Positions 16,883 through 26,557 of a stretch of 64,000 nucleotides of DNA are shown here, one piece after another. Origin of the DNA: TMED69 sp036130055 (GTDB taxonomy: Bacteria > Pseudomonadota > Gammaproteobacteria > Ga0077536). The translations under genes and the position numbers were made by a program. Each line of letters starts with the position of its first letter. Positions within the stretch are counted from its first letter, which is position 1. The stretch covers positions 62,001 to 126,000 of the forward strand of contig JAYYOR010000014.1 of the NCBI GenBank assembly GCA_036130055.1. Reading direction: 5' to 3'. The notes beneath the pieces were generated by a model that worked only from the letters and a program-made list of their open reading frames with translations, was not told where the DNA came from and made no database searches.

Positions 16883-17635
16883 ATGAAAAGTAAATCGTGC
16901 ACCTATGTCAGCGTAATAATAGCATGTTGTATTTTACTGAGCGGTTGCGGGACAGCCAATAACAAATCCGATCCCTTCGAAAAAACAAATAGAAAATTCT
17001 ATGCATTCAACGATGCCATTGATAAAAAATTCGTACAACCTGTCGCCGAAGTTTATGTAAAAGTCACACCCGATATATTTCGAGATGGTGTAACTAACTT
17101 TTTTGATAACCTTGGCTACATAAATACGATCTCAAACGATTTACTTCAAGGCAAAGTAAAATACTTCGCACAAGATTCGGCACGATTTGTTTTAAATTCT
17201 ACTATTGGCATAGGTGGCATACTTGACCCAGCTACAAAATTAGGACTAGAAAAAAGATCGGAAGATTTAGGACAAACTCTAGCAGTATGGGGAGCATCAG
17301 AGGGTTCGTATTTAATGGTTCCATTGATGGGGCCCAGCTCAGGCCGAGACATAACATCTCCTGCTATGTCTATGGCTACTAATCCGTTGACTTATGTCGC
17401 ATCTGTTTTCACCATTCCAGTGGGGTTTTTAAAAGCTGTCAACTCTAGAGCTAACCTTTTAGACGCAACACGAATGAGAGACCAAGCTGCCCTCGATCCA
17501 TATACTTTTGTTAGAGAAGCATGGAGACAGAAAAGAAATTACGATATATTCGATGGCAACCCGCCGAACGAGGATGATAATTTCGAAAAAATACTAGACG
17601 GAGAAGCAGACGTAGGGATACTTCAGGTATACTAA
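16883..17635 (+). CDS. mlaA: MlaA/VacJ outer-membrane lipid asymmetry lipoprotein
   Basis: This 250-residue lipoprotein has a signal peptide ending in the lipobox LSGC with the lipidated cysteine at about residue 22. The mature part has the MlaA signature DPFEKTNRKFYAFNDAID just after the anchor, and GRDITSPAMSMATNPLTY later. MlaA extracts mislocalised lipid from the outer leaflet and passes it to MlaC. Here it follows an MlaC-like protein, HpnM, instead of the usual mlaFEDCB genes, none of which is in the window. An AGGGA ribosome-binding site precedes the ATG. It ends 27 nt before convergent aroC. Confidence 0.92.
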   Translation: MKSKSCTYVSVIIACCILLSGCGTANNKSDPFEKTNRKFYAFNDAIDKKFVQPVAEVYVKVTPDIFRDGVTNFFDNLGYINTISNDLLQGKVKYFAQDSARFVLNSTIGIGGILDPATKLGLEKRSEDLGQTLAVWGASEGSYLMVPLMGPSSGRDITSPAMSMATNPLTYVASVFTIPVGFLKAVNSRANLLDATRMRDQAALDPYTFVREAWRQKRNYDIFDGNPPNEDDNFEKILDGEADVGILQVY

Positions 17636-17662
17636 CTTTCGAAAATCAATATTAATAGTTTT

Positions 17663-18721
17663 CTAAAGATTTTGAGCTTTGTGTCGTAAATAATGATCCA
17701 TCAAAAGTAGCGCCATCATAGACTCGGCAATGGGAACCGCCCTAATTCCAACACACGGATCATGCCTACCAAATGTAGACACAGTTGTTTCATTACCCAA
17801 AACGTCTAATGTGTTGCTTTCTATTTTTATGCTGGATGTTGGCTTCAAAGCTAAATTACAAATTATCGTATCGCCATTAGAGATTCCCCCAAGGATTCCG
17901 CCAGAATGATTTGTAGTAAAACCACCCTCGTTAATCTCGTCCCTATTTTCAGAGCCTTTCATTTCAACGACATTAAAACCGTCTCCAACCTCGACTCCTT
18001 TTACGGCATTAATGCTCATCATTGCTTTGGCAATATCGGCGTCCAATTTATCAAAAACCGGCTCGCCTAAGCCGATTGGAACATTTTCAGCTTCGACAGT
18101 CACCATAGCTCCAACGGAGTCTCCATCTTGTTTTAATTTGTCGACCAAATTTTCTACATTTTTTATCTGGTCTGGATCACCGCAAAAGAAAGGGTTTTTT
18201 TCAATAAAGTTCTTATCAACTAAACTAAGTTTAAGAGTGCCTATTTTTGATAAATAACCATAGATATTTATTGATAGTTTCTCTGAGAGATATTTCTTAG
18301 CGATTGCTCCTGCAGCCACTCGCATACAGGTTTCTCTGGCAGAAGCACGCCCCCCTCCTCTATGATCTCTTAACCCATATTTTTTAAGATAAGTAAAGTC
18401 AGCATGGCCAGGACGGTATTTATTTTTAATATCACCATAATCGCTTGACTTCTGGTCTTCATTTAAGATTTCCAAACCAATAGGGGTCCCTGTCGTGATC
18501 CCTTCGAAAACACCAGCCGTTATTTTGACCTTATCACCTTCTAGTCTTTGTGTAGTATAAGCACTCTGACCTGGCCTTCTTCTATCGAGATCAACTTGCA
18601 AATCGGATTCAGAAAGTTCTAATCCGGGAGGGCATCCATCTACAATTCCGATGTAACCATGTCCATGACTTTCCCCTGCTGTTGTCAAAGTAAAGATTTT
18701 GCCAAACGAATTACCAGCCAT
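17663..18721 (-). CDS. aroC: Chorismate synthase
   Basis: AroC converts 5-enolpyruvylshikimate 3-phosphate to chorismate with reduced FMN as cofactor, the last step of the shikimate pathway. The 352-residue length is typical. The sequence opens with GKIFTLTTAGESHG (signature 1), has RPGHADFTYLKKYGLRDHRGGGRASARET (signature 2) in the first third, and ends with the conserved region RHDPCVGIRAVPIAE. It lies 17 nt downstream of htpG on the same strand and may be read through from it. aroE of the same pathway is elsewhere in the window. Confidence 0.97.
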   Translation of the reverse strand: MAGNSFGKIFTLTTAGESHGHGYIGIVDGCPPGLELSESDLQVDLDRRRPGQSAYTTQRLEGDKVKITAGVFEGITTGTPIGLEILNEDQKSSDYGDIKNKYRPGHADFTYLKKYGLRDHRGGGRASARETCMRVAAGAIAKKYLSEKLSINIYGYLSKIGTLKLSLVDKNFIEKNPFFCGDPDQIKNVENLVDKLKQDGDSVGAMVTVEAENVPIGLGEPVFDKLDADIAKAMMSINAVKGVEVGDGFNVVEMKGSENRDEINEGGFTTNHSGGILGGISNGDTIICNLALKPTSSIKIESNTLDVLGNETTVSTFGRHDPCVGIRAVPIAESMMALLLMDHYLRHKAQNL

Positions 18722-18738
18722 CTAGCACCTCAATAATT

Positions 18739-20595
18739 TTACTGAATTAATAACCGATTTGTGATACTGACGAATTCTCCAGGATCATCCACCTCAATTC
18801 CACCAGTAAGTGCCGCTTGATAGAACAAAAATAGAGCCCAGTCCCTTTGCTGATCACTATTCGATTTTGCAATTTCTTTAATTAAGGTATGAGAAAGATT
18901 TATCTCAAGAACTTTCTTGGAAGAGGGGATTTTTTGTCCAGAAGCTCTTAATACTCTTTCAAGATTCGCACTCATTTGGTCGACAGGATTTACTAGGCAA
19001 GACAGTGAATCGGTAAGTCTTGAACTAGGCACGACATCAGCCACTTTATCTTCCAGGCAAGTCTTCAGTTGCTCCAGCATCTCTTTATGCTCGCCGGCCT
19101 CTGATGAGACGGGTTCGTCATCGTTCCCAGCCTTTTGCAAAGCATCTGTTTGCGTAATCGATTGTAATTTCTTATTGTCAAACTGTTCCAAATGATTGAC
19201 CACCCACTCATCAACAGGATCCGTCATTAATAAGACCTCTAGTTCCTTCTGTTTAAAAAATTCCAAATGCGGACTCCTTCGTGCAGCATGTATCGAATCA
19301 GCCGTAAGATAAAAAATTGATTCTTGTGAATCCTTCATCCGCTCAATGTAATCTTTTAGGCCAATCATTTCATTCTCACTCGTGCGACTGGTTTGGTACC
19401 TTAGAAGTTTACTTAGTTTTTCCTTATTGACAGAGTCCTCAACTACACCTTCTTTTAGTACACTACCAAAACTGTCCCAAAATTCACGATAGTTGTCAGG
19501 CTTTTTTGCTAACCCTTCAATCATGCCGATAATTTTCTTAACGCAACCACCTTTAATAGATTCTATCTTTTTATTCTTCTGCAATAATTCGCGAGAAACA
19601 TTCAAAGGAAGTTCATCTGTATCAATGACTCCTCTAACAAATCTTAAATATCTTGGTATTAGCTGTTCTGAATCCTCCATAATAAGAACACGTTTTACAT
19701 AAAGTCTGACCCCGCTTTTATTATCTCTATCCCAAAGGTCAAAAGGCGGCTTAGAGGGTATAAAAAATAAAGACGTATATTCAACTTTTCCTTCAGCTTT
19801 AGTATGAATATATTTTAAAGGCTTATCAAAATCAAAAGATATACTTTTGTAAAATTCCTCGTAATCTTTTTTACTTATCTCATTCTTAGCTTTCCGCCAC
19901 AACGAAAATCCTTCATTTACCTTTTCAAACCCGGTTGCTCCATCGTCTTTTGGCATCATAATTGCGGATGAAATGTGATTTGAATATTGTTTGCAAATAG
20001 TTTTTAGAGTCACGCCTTCAGCATATGATTTACATTCATTTTTTAAATAAAGTATTATTTCTGTTCCGCGTTTTTTTTTGGTTATCGTTTCAAGAGTAAA
20101 CTGCCCTTTGCCTTCTGATTCCCAACGAGTACCTTCCGCGGCAGGGGAGCCAGCTTTTCTAGTAGATACTACAACCCTTTCAGCTACAATGAATGCAGAA
20201 TAAAATCCAACCCCGAATTGACCAATAAGTTCTGATGTCTTTTGTTCTCCTTTTTCTAAATCTTTAAAAAACTGTTTCGTACCCGACCTAGCAATCGTTC
20301 CCAAATTTTCGATAACCTCATTTCTGCTCATCCCAATCCCATAATCTCTGATAGTAATGGTTTTGGCTTTTTCACTAAAATCAATGAAAATTTCAGGATC
20401 TGGTTTTTCCCCCTCATACAAACTTTCATCAGAAAGCGCCGCGAATCTCAATTTATCTATCGCATCAGCCGCATTGGAAATCAATTCCCTTAAAAAAATA
20501 TCTTTATTGCTATACAAAGAGTTAATTACCAAGTCCAACACTTGTCTTACATCAGATTCAAATTCGAGTGCCTGCTTCTCACTTTTATTATCCAT
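18739..20595 (-). CDS. htpG: Chaperone HtpG (bacterial Hsp90)
   Basis: HtpG is an ATP-driven homodimeric cytosolic chaperone that helps client proteins mature and refold with DnaK. The 618-residue protein has the GHKL ATPase domain with ELISNAADAIDKLR, DYGIGM and GQFGVGFYSAF, a middle domain with NVSRELLQ containing the catalytic arginine, and a C-terminal dimerisation domain. The family-typical linker is short, as in bacteria. It is divergent from mutS with a 120-nt gap. I could not pick out a convincing sigma32-type heat-shock promoter upstream. Confidence 0.97.
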   Translation of the reverse strand: MDNKSEKQALEFESDVRQVLDLVINSLYSNKDIFLRELISNAADAIDKLRFAALSDESLYEGEKPDPEIFIDFSEKAKTITIRDYGIGMSRNEVIENLGTIARSGTKQFFKDLEKGEQKTSELIGQFGVGFYSAFIVAERVVVSTRKAGSPAAEGTRWESEGKGQFTLETITKKKRGTEIILYLKNECKSYAEGVTLKTICKQYSNHISSAIMMPKDDGATGFEKVNEGFSLWRKAKNEISKKDYEEFYKSISFDFDKPLKYIHTKAEGKVEYTSLFFIPSKPPFDLWDRDNKSGVRLYVKRVLIMEDSEQLIPRYLRFVRGVIDTDELPLNVSRELLQKNKKIESIKGGCVKKIIGMIEGLAKKPDNYREFWDSFGSVLKEGVVEDSVNKEKLSKLLRYQTSRTSENEMIGLKDYIERMKDSQESIFYLTADSIHAARRSPHLEFFKQKELEVLLMTDPVDEWVVNHLEQFDNKKLQSITQTDALQKAGNDDEPVSSEAGEHKEMLEQLKTCLEDKVADVVPSSRLTDSLSCLVNPVDQMSANLERVLRASGQKIPSSKKVLEINLSHTLIKEIAKSNSDQQRDWALFLFYQAALTGGIEVDDPGEFVSITNRLLIQ

Positions 20596-20674
20596 ACCTT
20601 CTCTCTTTCAAAAAATATTTATAAATTCAAATAACTCCCTTATTATAATAGCAGATTTATAGAGTCCTGCGATC

Positions 20675-20690
20675 GAGATTAGATAATCTC
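20675..20690. promoter_or_regulatory. Short perfect inverted repeat between htpG and mutS
   Basis: Two 7-nt arms, GAGATTA and TAATCTC, flank a 2-nt centre in the divergent htpG-mutS gap, 25 nt before the mutS start. The symmetry would fit a dimeric regulator or be chance. No regulator can be named. Confidence 0.25.
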
Positions 20691-20715
20691 ATCAGTAGAA
20701 CAAATCGAAATATTT

Positions 20716-23235
20716 ATGAAAACCGAAGATACACCTCATACCCCTGTTATAGCTCAATATCTTTCTATAAAGAGAGAAAATCCTGACTATTTGCTTTTCT
20801 TTAGGATGGGAGATTTCTACGAATTATTTTTCGAAGATGCTAAAAAAGCGGCTGATCTCCTTGATATTGTTCTCACGAGCAGAGGTAAAAGTGCAGGTGA
20901 GCCAATTCCAATGGCTGGTGTGCCCGCACACGCGGCAGAAAATTATCTTAAGAAACTATTAAAAAACGGCGAAACAATAGCGATTTGCGAACAGATTGGC
21001 GACCCGCAAAAAAGCAAAGGCCCAGTGGAAAGAAAAGTTGTTCGGATATTGACACCGGGAACAGTTATAGAAGACTCATTAATTGATTCAAGTAGAGATA
21101 CATGCGTTGCTTCGTTATTTATAACCAAAAATGAAATTGGATTAGCAGAACTCGATATAAATTCATCCCGCTTCGAGACGCAAAGATTCGAAAATTTTTC
21201 AGAAGCAATAACCAAGCTTGAGCGGATTCAACCTGATGAGATCCTTATTAATCATGAGGCCTCCCTTGGAATGATTTTACCGAACTACACAACAAAAAAA
21301 CAACTGGGAACGGCTTACTTTAAGGACGACTACGCAATTGAGGCGCTTATAAAGTGCCTTAAAACCTCAAAAGCTGAGATAAGAAACAAATGTGAATCCG
21401 AGGTTGCTCTCTATGCGGCTTGCGGATTAATCCGTTATTGCAGCAAAGCAAATGGAGGAGTACTCACAAACATAAATAGACTTAGTGTTAATCGAAATGA
21501 AGACCAATTAAAAATCGACAGGTTTACAATTAGAAACCTCGAGATCTTGCAATCCAACGAAGGAAACAAAAACTTATCAATCCTTCATTATCTTGATCAA
21601 ACAAAAACACCTATGGGGAAAAGGCTACTTAGAAGATGGATTTTGCGCCCTATAACAGATAAAACAGAACTAAACATCAGGTTGGAAACTGTCTCAAAAC
21701 TTATCGAAAAAAATAATTTTGAGCAAATACAAAATTGCCTAAGGAAATTTACGGATATTGAAAGAATCACTTTAAGGATTCGACTTAGAAGAGCCAAAGC
21801 TATCGATTATTTAAAATTAAGACAAGCATTAGAAAATATATCCATAACAAAGTCTCATCTTAATATTTTACAAGATTCACATTTAACCTCTCTCTACAAA
21901 AATATAAATAACCATAGTTCTTTGCATCAAGTTCTAAAAGAAGCCCTTATAAACAATGAAAACGAACTAGAGTTTAATAAAAATATTATCCGCAACGGGT
22001 TTGACAAATACTTGGATGAACTGAGTGCAATATCGGCATATTCCGATGCAGAAATAAGGCAAATGGAAGAAGATGAAAGAAACGAGACTGGCATAAATAA
22101 TTTGAAAATAAAATTTAACAAAATACATGGTTATTTTATAGAGATAAGCCGCTTAAGAACCCAGAATGTACCAGACTATTTTAAACGAATTCAGACACTT
22201 AAATCAGTTGAACGTTTTACCTCAGAAAAATTAAGGAATTTAGAATCAAAAATTTTATACGCCTCTAGCAATTACGAAAAAAGAGTGAAAGAGCTGATTG
22301 AGGGAATAGCATTAAAGATTGATTCAGAATTTGAAAAATTACTAGAAACATCAAGGAATTTGGGAAGACTTGATGTTTTAACAAACTTAGCACAAAGAGC
22401 ATTAGAATTTGATTGGTGCAAACCTAGACTTACTAATAACGATATAATAGATGTCGAGGGAGGACGGCACGCCGTTGTCGAACATTTATCGAAAGAGCCA
22501 TTTGTAAAAAATAACCTAAGATTGTCTAATCGGAATAAAACACTGCTTATTACAGGTCCTAACATGGGAGGTAAGTCTACTTACATGCGCCAGAATGCAA
22601 TTATTGTTCTGCTCGCACATATTGGATCCTTCGTACCAGCGGATAGCGCAACTATCGGCAATATAGACGCGATATATACCCGAATCGGTGCTTCTGATGA
22701 CCTGAGCACCGGCCAGAGCACTTTCATGGTAGAAATGACAGAGATTGCAGAGATAATAAAAAATTCTAAAAACACAAGTTTGGTGCTAATAGATGAAGTA
22801 GGGCGGGGAACAAGTACATCTGATGGTATAGCTATTGCCGCTTCAACACTTCGTCAAATTTCAATTATCAATAACAGCTATTGCCTATTTTCAACGCATT
22901 ATTACGAACTAACAAAGTATTCTGCGGCTTTCCCTATGATTAAAAATGTACGATTAGACGCTTTAAAAGCTGAGAAAAAAATAGTTTTTCTGCACAACGT
23001 AAAAGAAGGTTCAACAAACAAAAGTTTTGGTCTCGAAGTTGCAAAACTAGCGGGAGTTCCTGATAGTGTGGTCGAATACGCACAATCCATCGTACAACAA
23101 GCAAATGAAATAGACCTTTCAAATGAGGAAAAAATGTGGCTTATAAAGCAACTACTTGAAAATCATTCGGATGTCTATTCTGGAAGGGCCGAAATACAGA
23201 ATTTGGTGCAAAAACTTAAAGAAATCTGCGAATAA
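20716..23235 (+). CDS. mutS: DNA mismatch repair protein MutS
   Basis: MutS recognises mismatches and small loops and, with ATP, recruits MutL. The 839-residue protein is full length. It carries the mismatch-wedge motif FFRMGDFYELF near residues 29-39 with the phenylalanine-x-glutamate reading head, connector and lever domains, Walker A GPNMGGKST at about residue 615, the DDLSTGQSTFMVEM signature, and Walker B LVLIDEVGRGTST. A C-terminal helix-turn-helix completes it. Single gene, divergent from htpG, followed 70 nt later by fdxA. Confidence 0.97.
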   Translation: MKTEDTPHTPVIAQYLSIKRENPDYLLFFRMGDFYELFFEDAKKAADLLDIVLTSRGKSAGEPIPMAGVPAHAAENYLKKLLKNGETIAICEQIGDPQKSKGPVERKVVRILTPGTVIEDSLIDSSRDTCVASLFITKNEIGLAELDINSSRFETQRFENFSEAITKLERIQPDEILINHEASLGMILPNYTTKKQLGTAYFKDDYAIEALIKCLKTSKAEIRNKCESEVALYAACGLIRYCSKANGGVLTNINRLSVNRNEDQLKIDRFTIRNLEILQSNEGNKNLSILHYLDQTKTPMGKRLLRRWILRPITDKTELNIRLETVSKLIEKNNFEQIQNCLRKFTDIERITLRIRLRRAKAIDYLKLRQALENISITKSHLNILQDSHLTSLYKNINNHSSLHQVLKEALINNENELEFNKNIIRNGFDKYLDELSAISAYSDAEIRQMEEDERNETGINNLKIKFNKIHGYFIEISRLRTQNVPDYFKRIQTLKSVERFTSEKLRNLESKILYASSNYEKRVKELIEGIALKIDSEFEKLLETSRNLGRLDVLTNLAQRALEFDWCKPRLTNNDIIDVEGGRHAVVEHLSKEPFVKNNLRLSNRNKTLLITGPNMGGKSTYMRQNAIIVLLAHIGSFVPADSATIGNIDAIYTRIGASDDLSTGQSTFMVEMTEIAEIIKNSKNTSLVLIDEVGRGTSTSDGIAIAASTLRQISIINNSYCLFSTHYYELTKYSAAFPMIKNVRLDALKAEKKIVFLHNVKEGSTNKSFGLEVAKLAGVPDSVVEYAQSIVQQANEIDLSNEEKMWLIKQLLENHSDVYSGRAEIQNLVQKLKEICE

Positions 23236-23251
23236 ATTTAAAAATAGTGTT

Positions 23252-23279
23252 TTGGCTTAATTCAACAAATTTGTATAAT
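23252..23279 (+). promoter_or_regulatory. Candidate sigma70 promoter for fdxA
   Basis: A TTGGCT -35 box and a perfect TATAAT -10 box are separated by 16 nt, ending 26 nt before the fdxA start codon. This would put transcription start near 23286. Confidence 0.55.
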
Positions 23280-23305
23280 AACGTTTTTATTTAAGGTAAA
23301 TTGAG

Positions 23306-23629
23306 ATGACATTTGTTGTATTAGAGAATTGTATAAAATGTAAATACACAGACTGTGTGGAAGTTTGCCCCGTTGACTGTTTTCATGAAGGGCCAAATAT
23401 GCTGGTGATTGATCCAGACGAATGTATAGACTGCACACTGTGCGAACCGGAGTGCCCCGCAGATGCAATAAAATCGGAAGATGATCTCACCGACGACGAG
23501 CAAGATTTCATTCAAATAAATGCCGAACTTAGCCAGAAATGGCCAGTTATTGACGAAATGAAGGAACCTCTTCCCGATGCAGATGAATGGAAAGGTAAAT
23601 CGGGAAAAATAGAATTAATTGAGAGATAA
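23306..23629 (+). CDS. fdxA: FdxA-type 7Fe ferredoxin
   Basis: The 107-residue protein matches the FdxA family of [3Fe-4S][4Fe-4S] ferredoxins. It has the N-terminal cysteine set in ENCIKCKYTDCVEVCPVDCF and a second C-x2-C-x2-C-x3-CP set in CIDCTLCEPECP, with the typical acidic C-terminal tail. It carries electrons for unspecified redox partners. It is a single gene with its own candidate promoter and an AAGGT ribosome-binding site; the convergent cyclase gene ends 3 nt after its stop. Confidence 0.95.
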   Translation: MTFVVLENCIKCKYTDCVEVCPVDCFHEGPNMLVIDPDECIDCTLCEPECPADAIKSEDDLTDDEQDFIQINAELSQKWPVIDEMKEPLPDADEWKGKSGKIELIER

Positions 23630-23632
23630 GAC

Positions 23633-25900
23633 CTACTTGGTTAAATGATCAAAAACACCTTCCCATCCCTCCGCAGGTGGAATTTGCTTAAACTGCTCGA
23701 TTCTGTTTAAAAAAATATCGTACTTGGCCGACTTTCCGACATATTGATCCAATTCTTGGTAGATTTCACTCGCTAGCGACCAGTCAGAATTACGATAAGC
23801 AAGCAAAGCTTCAGAATTTAATTTAATCTCCTTCCTTATGTAATCTTCTCCTAGTCTGGCATCCATTAGTTCAAAAATCGAAACAGGATTTTCTTTACCT
23901 TTGACTCTGACCCTATCAATCTCCCTAAAATATTCCTCCGGATTTTTATTGACAACTTCTTCACTCACCATGCATGTTACTCCATATTGCTTAGTCAATG
24001 CCTCCAATCGAGATGCTAAATTAACGTTGTCGCCTAGCACTGTGTAAGCCATTCTAAAAGTTGATCCCATATTGCCTACGCTCATTTCACCAGTGTGAAC
24101 TCCTATTCCTATTTGAATGCTCGGCCATCCTTTTCTTTTAAATTTTTCATTAATGACATCCAAGCCTATGACCATATTTTTGGCAGCCTGCAGCGCATTT
24201 TTAACGTGACCCTCGTCTCCCAGCGGAGCTCCCCAAAAAGACATGATTGCATCTCCCATATACTTGTCTATCGTTCCTCTTGATTGGTGTATTATCTCTG
24301 TCATAGGAGTCAGATACTCATTCATTAAATCTGATAAGTCTTCAGGCTTTAAACTTTCAGAAATACTTGTAAACCCTCTTACGTCACTAAAAAGTACAGT
24401 AAGTTCCTTACTCTCAGCCTTCTGAGAGTATTTATTTGGAGCTTCGGCCATCTCATCAACAAGTTCTGGAGGGACATATTGTCCAAACAATCCGGTAATC
24501 TGTTTTTTCCCTCTACTTTCTACAAAATAACCATAAGACATATTGAGTACAAATATTGAAATTACCATTAACACTCCTGATGCAACCGGTAAAACTATTC
24601 CATTTGACCAACCAAAATGCGATAACCCAACAATGTTTGAGATTAACAAAATACCAAAAAGGCTTGCATGAAATGGACTTAATAAGGCACCAGCCACAGT
24701 CATCACAAGTCCTGCAACTAACAAAACTAAAACCTCATATCCAACCACATACTCCGGCTGCCTAAGACCTCGTTGATTAAGCAACCCTGAGATCAAAGAT
24801 GCGTGTATTTCTACACCAGGATATGTTTCTGAAACCGGAGTTGCTCTCATATCAAAAAGTCCAGGCGCAGTAGTACCGACAAGAACAACTTTATTTCGTA
24901 ACAAAGAGGAATCGGCATTTTTATTTAAAACCTCGGTAGCAGAAACGTAATTGAAACTGCCTCGTCCTCCTCGAAAAGGAATCAATGTATTTCCCTCAAA
25001 ATCAATTGGGATCTTAAGGCCCTCAATATCTAAAGCTTCAAGCGAGTTATAACCTCCTCTAGAGGTGGCAAAAACTGGTTGCACTTCCCCACTTCCCATT
25101 ATTCGCCTAATTATTTCTAAAGACAAAGATGGATAGACATTACCTTCAAAATTAACGAGCATCGGTTGTCTTCTAACCACACCATCGGCATCTGGTTTTT
25201 GGGAAAAATGGCCCGCTCCAAGTGCCGATCTAGTGAAAATATTTAAATTAGAACCATAACCTGTAGCTTTCAAAATAGTATTTTCACTACTATTCAATTC
25301 GGCAGCCAGCATCACTGGGTTAGGCAATACTCCGATTTTTTGAGCATTGGAATCGGTAGAATTAAAATAAATCCCAAGAACAATAGGATAACGAGAAATA
25401 GCATCGGCAAAGATTTTGTCATAATCCAATGTCTGTCTTAATGCAGCCATGCCTACAGCAAACTCTTTACTGGACTTAAAAGTTGTTTTTGCTAAATCTT
25501 CTAAAATTGGCAGACCTGAACTACTATCTGGCTCAGCAAAAACAATATCAAAACCAAGCATACTGATTTGATAATGCTCAAAGAGAATATCAACCATACT
25601 GGCAATTTTGTTTCTTGACCATGGCCATCTTCCCTCAGCAGTGAGACTGGCTTCATCAATATCGATTATCACAATATCTGGAGATTTTTTATTCGAAACT
25701 GTGAATCTCAGATGGGTATCATAAGCTATCAGTTCAAGCCTTTTAATAATTCCAATATTAATCACGCCAAGAGAATAACAAACAAAAAGAATACAAAGGG
25801 CAACACTCACTATTACCCTAACTTTATTTTTGAGAAATTGAGAGGTTAACTTATCTAACTCCACGAAAATTTCTACCGCCTTTCCAAAAATAAACGACAC
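23633..25900 (-). CDS. CHASE2-domain adenylate/guanylate cyclase
   Basis: This 755-residue membrane protein has one N-terminal membrane helix (about 28-50), an extracytoplasmic CHASE2 sensor domain (about 55-380), three membrane helices (about 387-455), and a class III nucleotide cyclase domain (about 495-680). The two metal-binding aspartates are D506 (FSDVRGF) and D550 (KYMGDAIMSFWG), so the enzyme looks active. It probably makes cAMP from ATP in response to an unknown periplasmic signal. The start is GTG. A candidate effector with cyclic-nucleotide-binding-like domains is encoded at 42521-43579. Substrate choice between ATP and GTP is not settled by eye. Confidence 0.9.
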   Translation of the reverse strand: MSFIFGKAVEIFVELDKLTSQFLKNKVRVIVSVALCILFVCYSLGVINIGIIKRLELIAYDTHLRFTVSNKKSPDIVIIDIDEASLTAEGRWPWSRNKIASMVDILFEHYQISMLGFDIVFAEPDSSSGLPILEDLAKTTFKSSKEFAVGMAALRQTLDYDKIFADAISRYPIVLGIYFNSTDSNAQKIGVLPNPVMLAAELNSSENTILKATGYGSNLNIFTRSALGAGHFSQKPDADGVVRRQPMLVNFEGNVYPSLSLEIIRRIMGSGEVQPVFATSRGGYNSLEALDIEGLKIPIDFEGNTLIPFRGGRGSFNYVSATEVLNKNADSSLLRNKVVLVGTTAPGLFDMRATPVSETYPGVEIHASLISGLLNQRGLRQPEYVVGYEVLVLLVAGLVMTVAGALLSPFHASLFGILLISNIVGLSHFGWSNGIVLPVASGVLMVISIFVLNMSYGYFVESRGKKQITGLFGQYVPPELVDEMAEAPNKYSQKAESKELTVLFSDVRGFTSISESLKPEDLSDLMNEYLTPMTEIIHQSRGTIDKYMGDAIMSFWGAPLGDEGHVKNALQAAKNMVIGLDVINEKFKRKGWPSIQIGIGVHTGEMSVGNMGSTFRMAYTVLGDNVNLASRLEALTKQYGVTCMVSEEVVNKNPEEYFREIDRVRVKGKENPVSIFELMDARLGEDYIRKEIKLNSEALLAYRNSDWSLASEIYQELDQYVGKSAKYDIFLNRIEQFKQIPPAEGWEGVFDHLTK

Positions 25901-25912
25901 GTTTGATTAAAT

Positions 25913-26557
25913 TTAGTAGTTTACCATATCACTCCGTTTTCCAAAATTACATAATTCAATTAAAAGACAGGAGCTGCAATGCGGTCGTTGTGCTTTACAA
26001 GTATATCGACCATGAAGTAAGAGTAGATTGTGGGCAATTTTTTTATAATGATTTGGTACTATTTTACGTAATTCCTCTTCGACTTTATTTAGGTTCGTCG
26101 ACTTGGCGATTCCCAAACGTCTTGAAACCCTAAAGACATGTGTGTCCACAGCTATCTCACCTTGCAGGTATATCGTATTAAGAACAACCCCAGCGGTCTT
26201 TCTTCCTACCCCAGGTAAATTTTCAAGCTCTTTTCTTGTTCGAGGCACTTTACCATTATGTTTTTCAAGAAGTAATTTTGAGGTTTTTACAATGAACTCT
26301 GCTTTTTTTTTATAAAGCCCAATTCCACGTATAATTTTCTCAACCTTTTTTACATTTAACATAGCAAGGGAGTTTGCACATGGTGCTATTTTAAACAAAT
26401 TACTAGTTACTTTATTTACAGCCTTGTCTGTAGTTTGGGCTGAAAGAATGACAGCTATTAAAAGGTGAAATGGACTTTCAAATTTTAACTCAGTCCGGGG
26501 TTCACTAATAGAACTATCGAGCCTTCGAAAAATCTCTTCAATCTTAATCCGTTTCAT
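25913..26557 (-). CDS. nth: Endonuclease III (DNA glycosylase/AP lyase)
   Basis: Nth removes oxidised pyrimidines and cleaves at abasic sites. The 214-residue protein has the helix-hairpin-helix LPGVGRKTA with the catalytic lysine, the VDTHVFR motif with the catalytic aspartate, and a C-terminal [4Fe-4S] loop with spacing C-x6-C-x2-C-x5-C. The start overlaps the preceding ferredoxin gene by 14 nt, indicating coupled expression, an arrangement related to the rnfB-nth order seen in other Gammaproteobacteria. Confidence 0.95.
   Translation of the reverse strand: MKRIKIEEIFRRLDSSISEPRTELKFESPFHLLIAVILSAQTTDKAVNKVTSNLFKIAPCANSLAMLNVKKVEKIIRGIGLYKKKAEFIVKTSKLLLEKHNGKVPRTRKELENLPGVGRKTAGVVLNTIYLQGEIAVDTHVFRVSRRLGIAKSTNLNKVEEELRKIVPNHYKKIAHNLLLLHGRYTCKAQRPHCSSCLLIELCNFGKRSDMVNY

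Noticed and set aside
17636..17668. Weak inverted repeat between mlaA and aroC as a two-way terminator
   Set aside because: The stem is A/T-rich with a mismatch, has a long loop and enters the aroC stop region; too weak to list as a feature.
23262..23515. Minus-strand frames over fdxA
   Set aside because: They are shadows of the ferredoxin gene; the + strand frame has both Fe-S motifs and a promoter.
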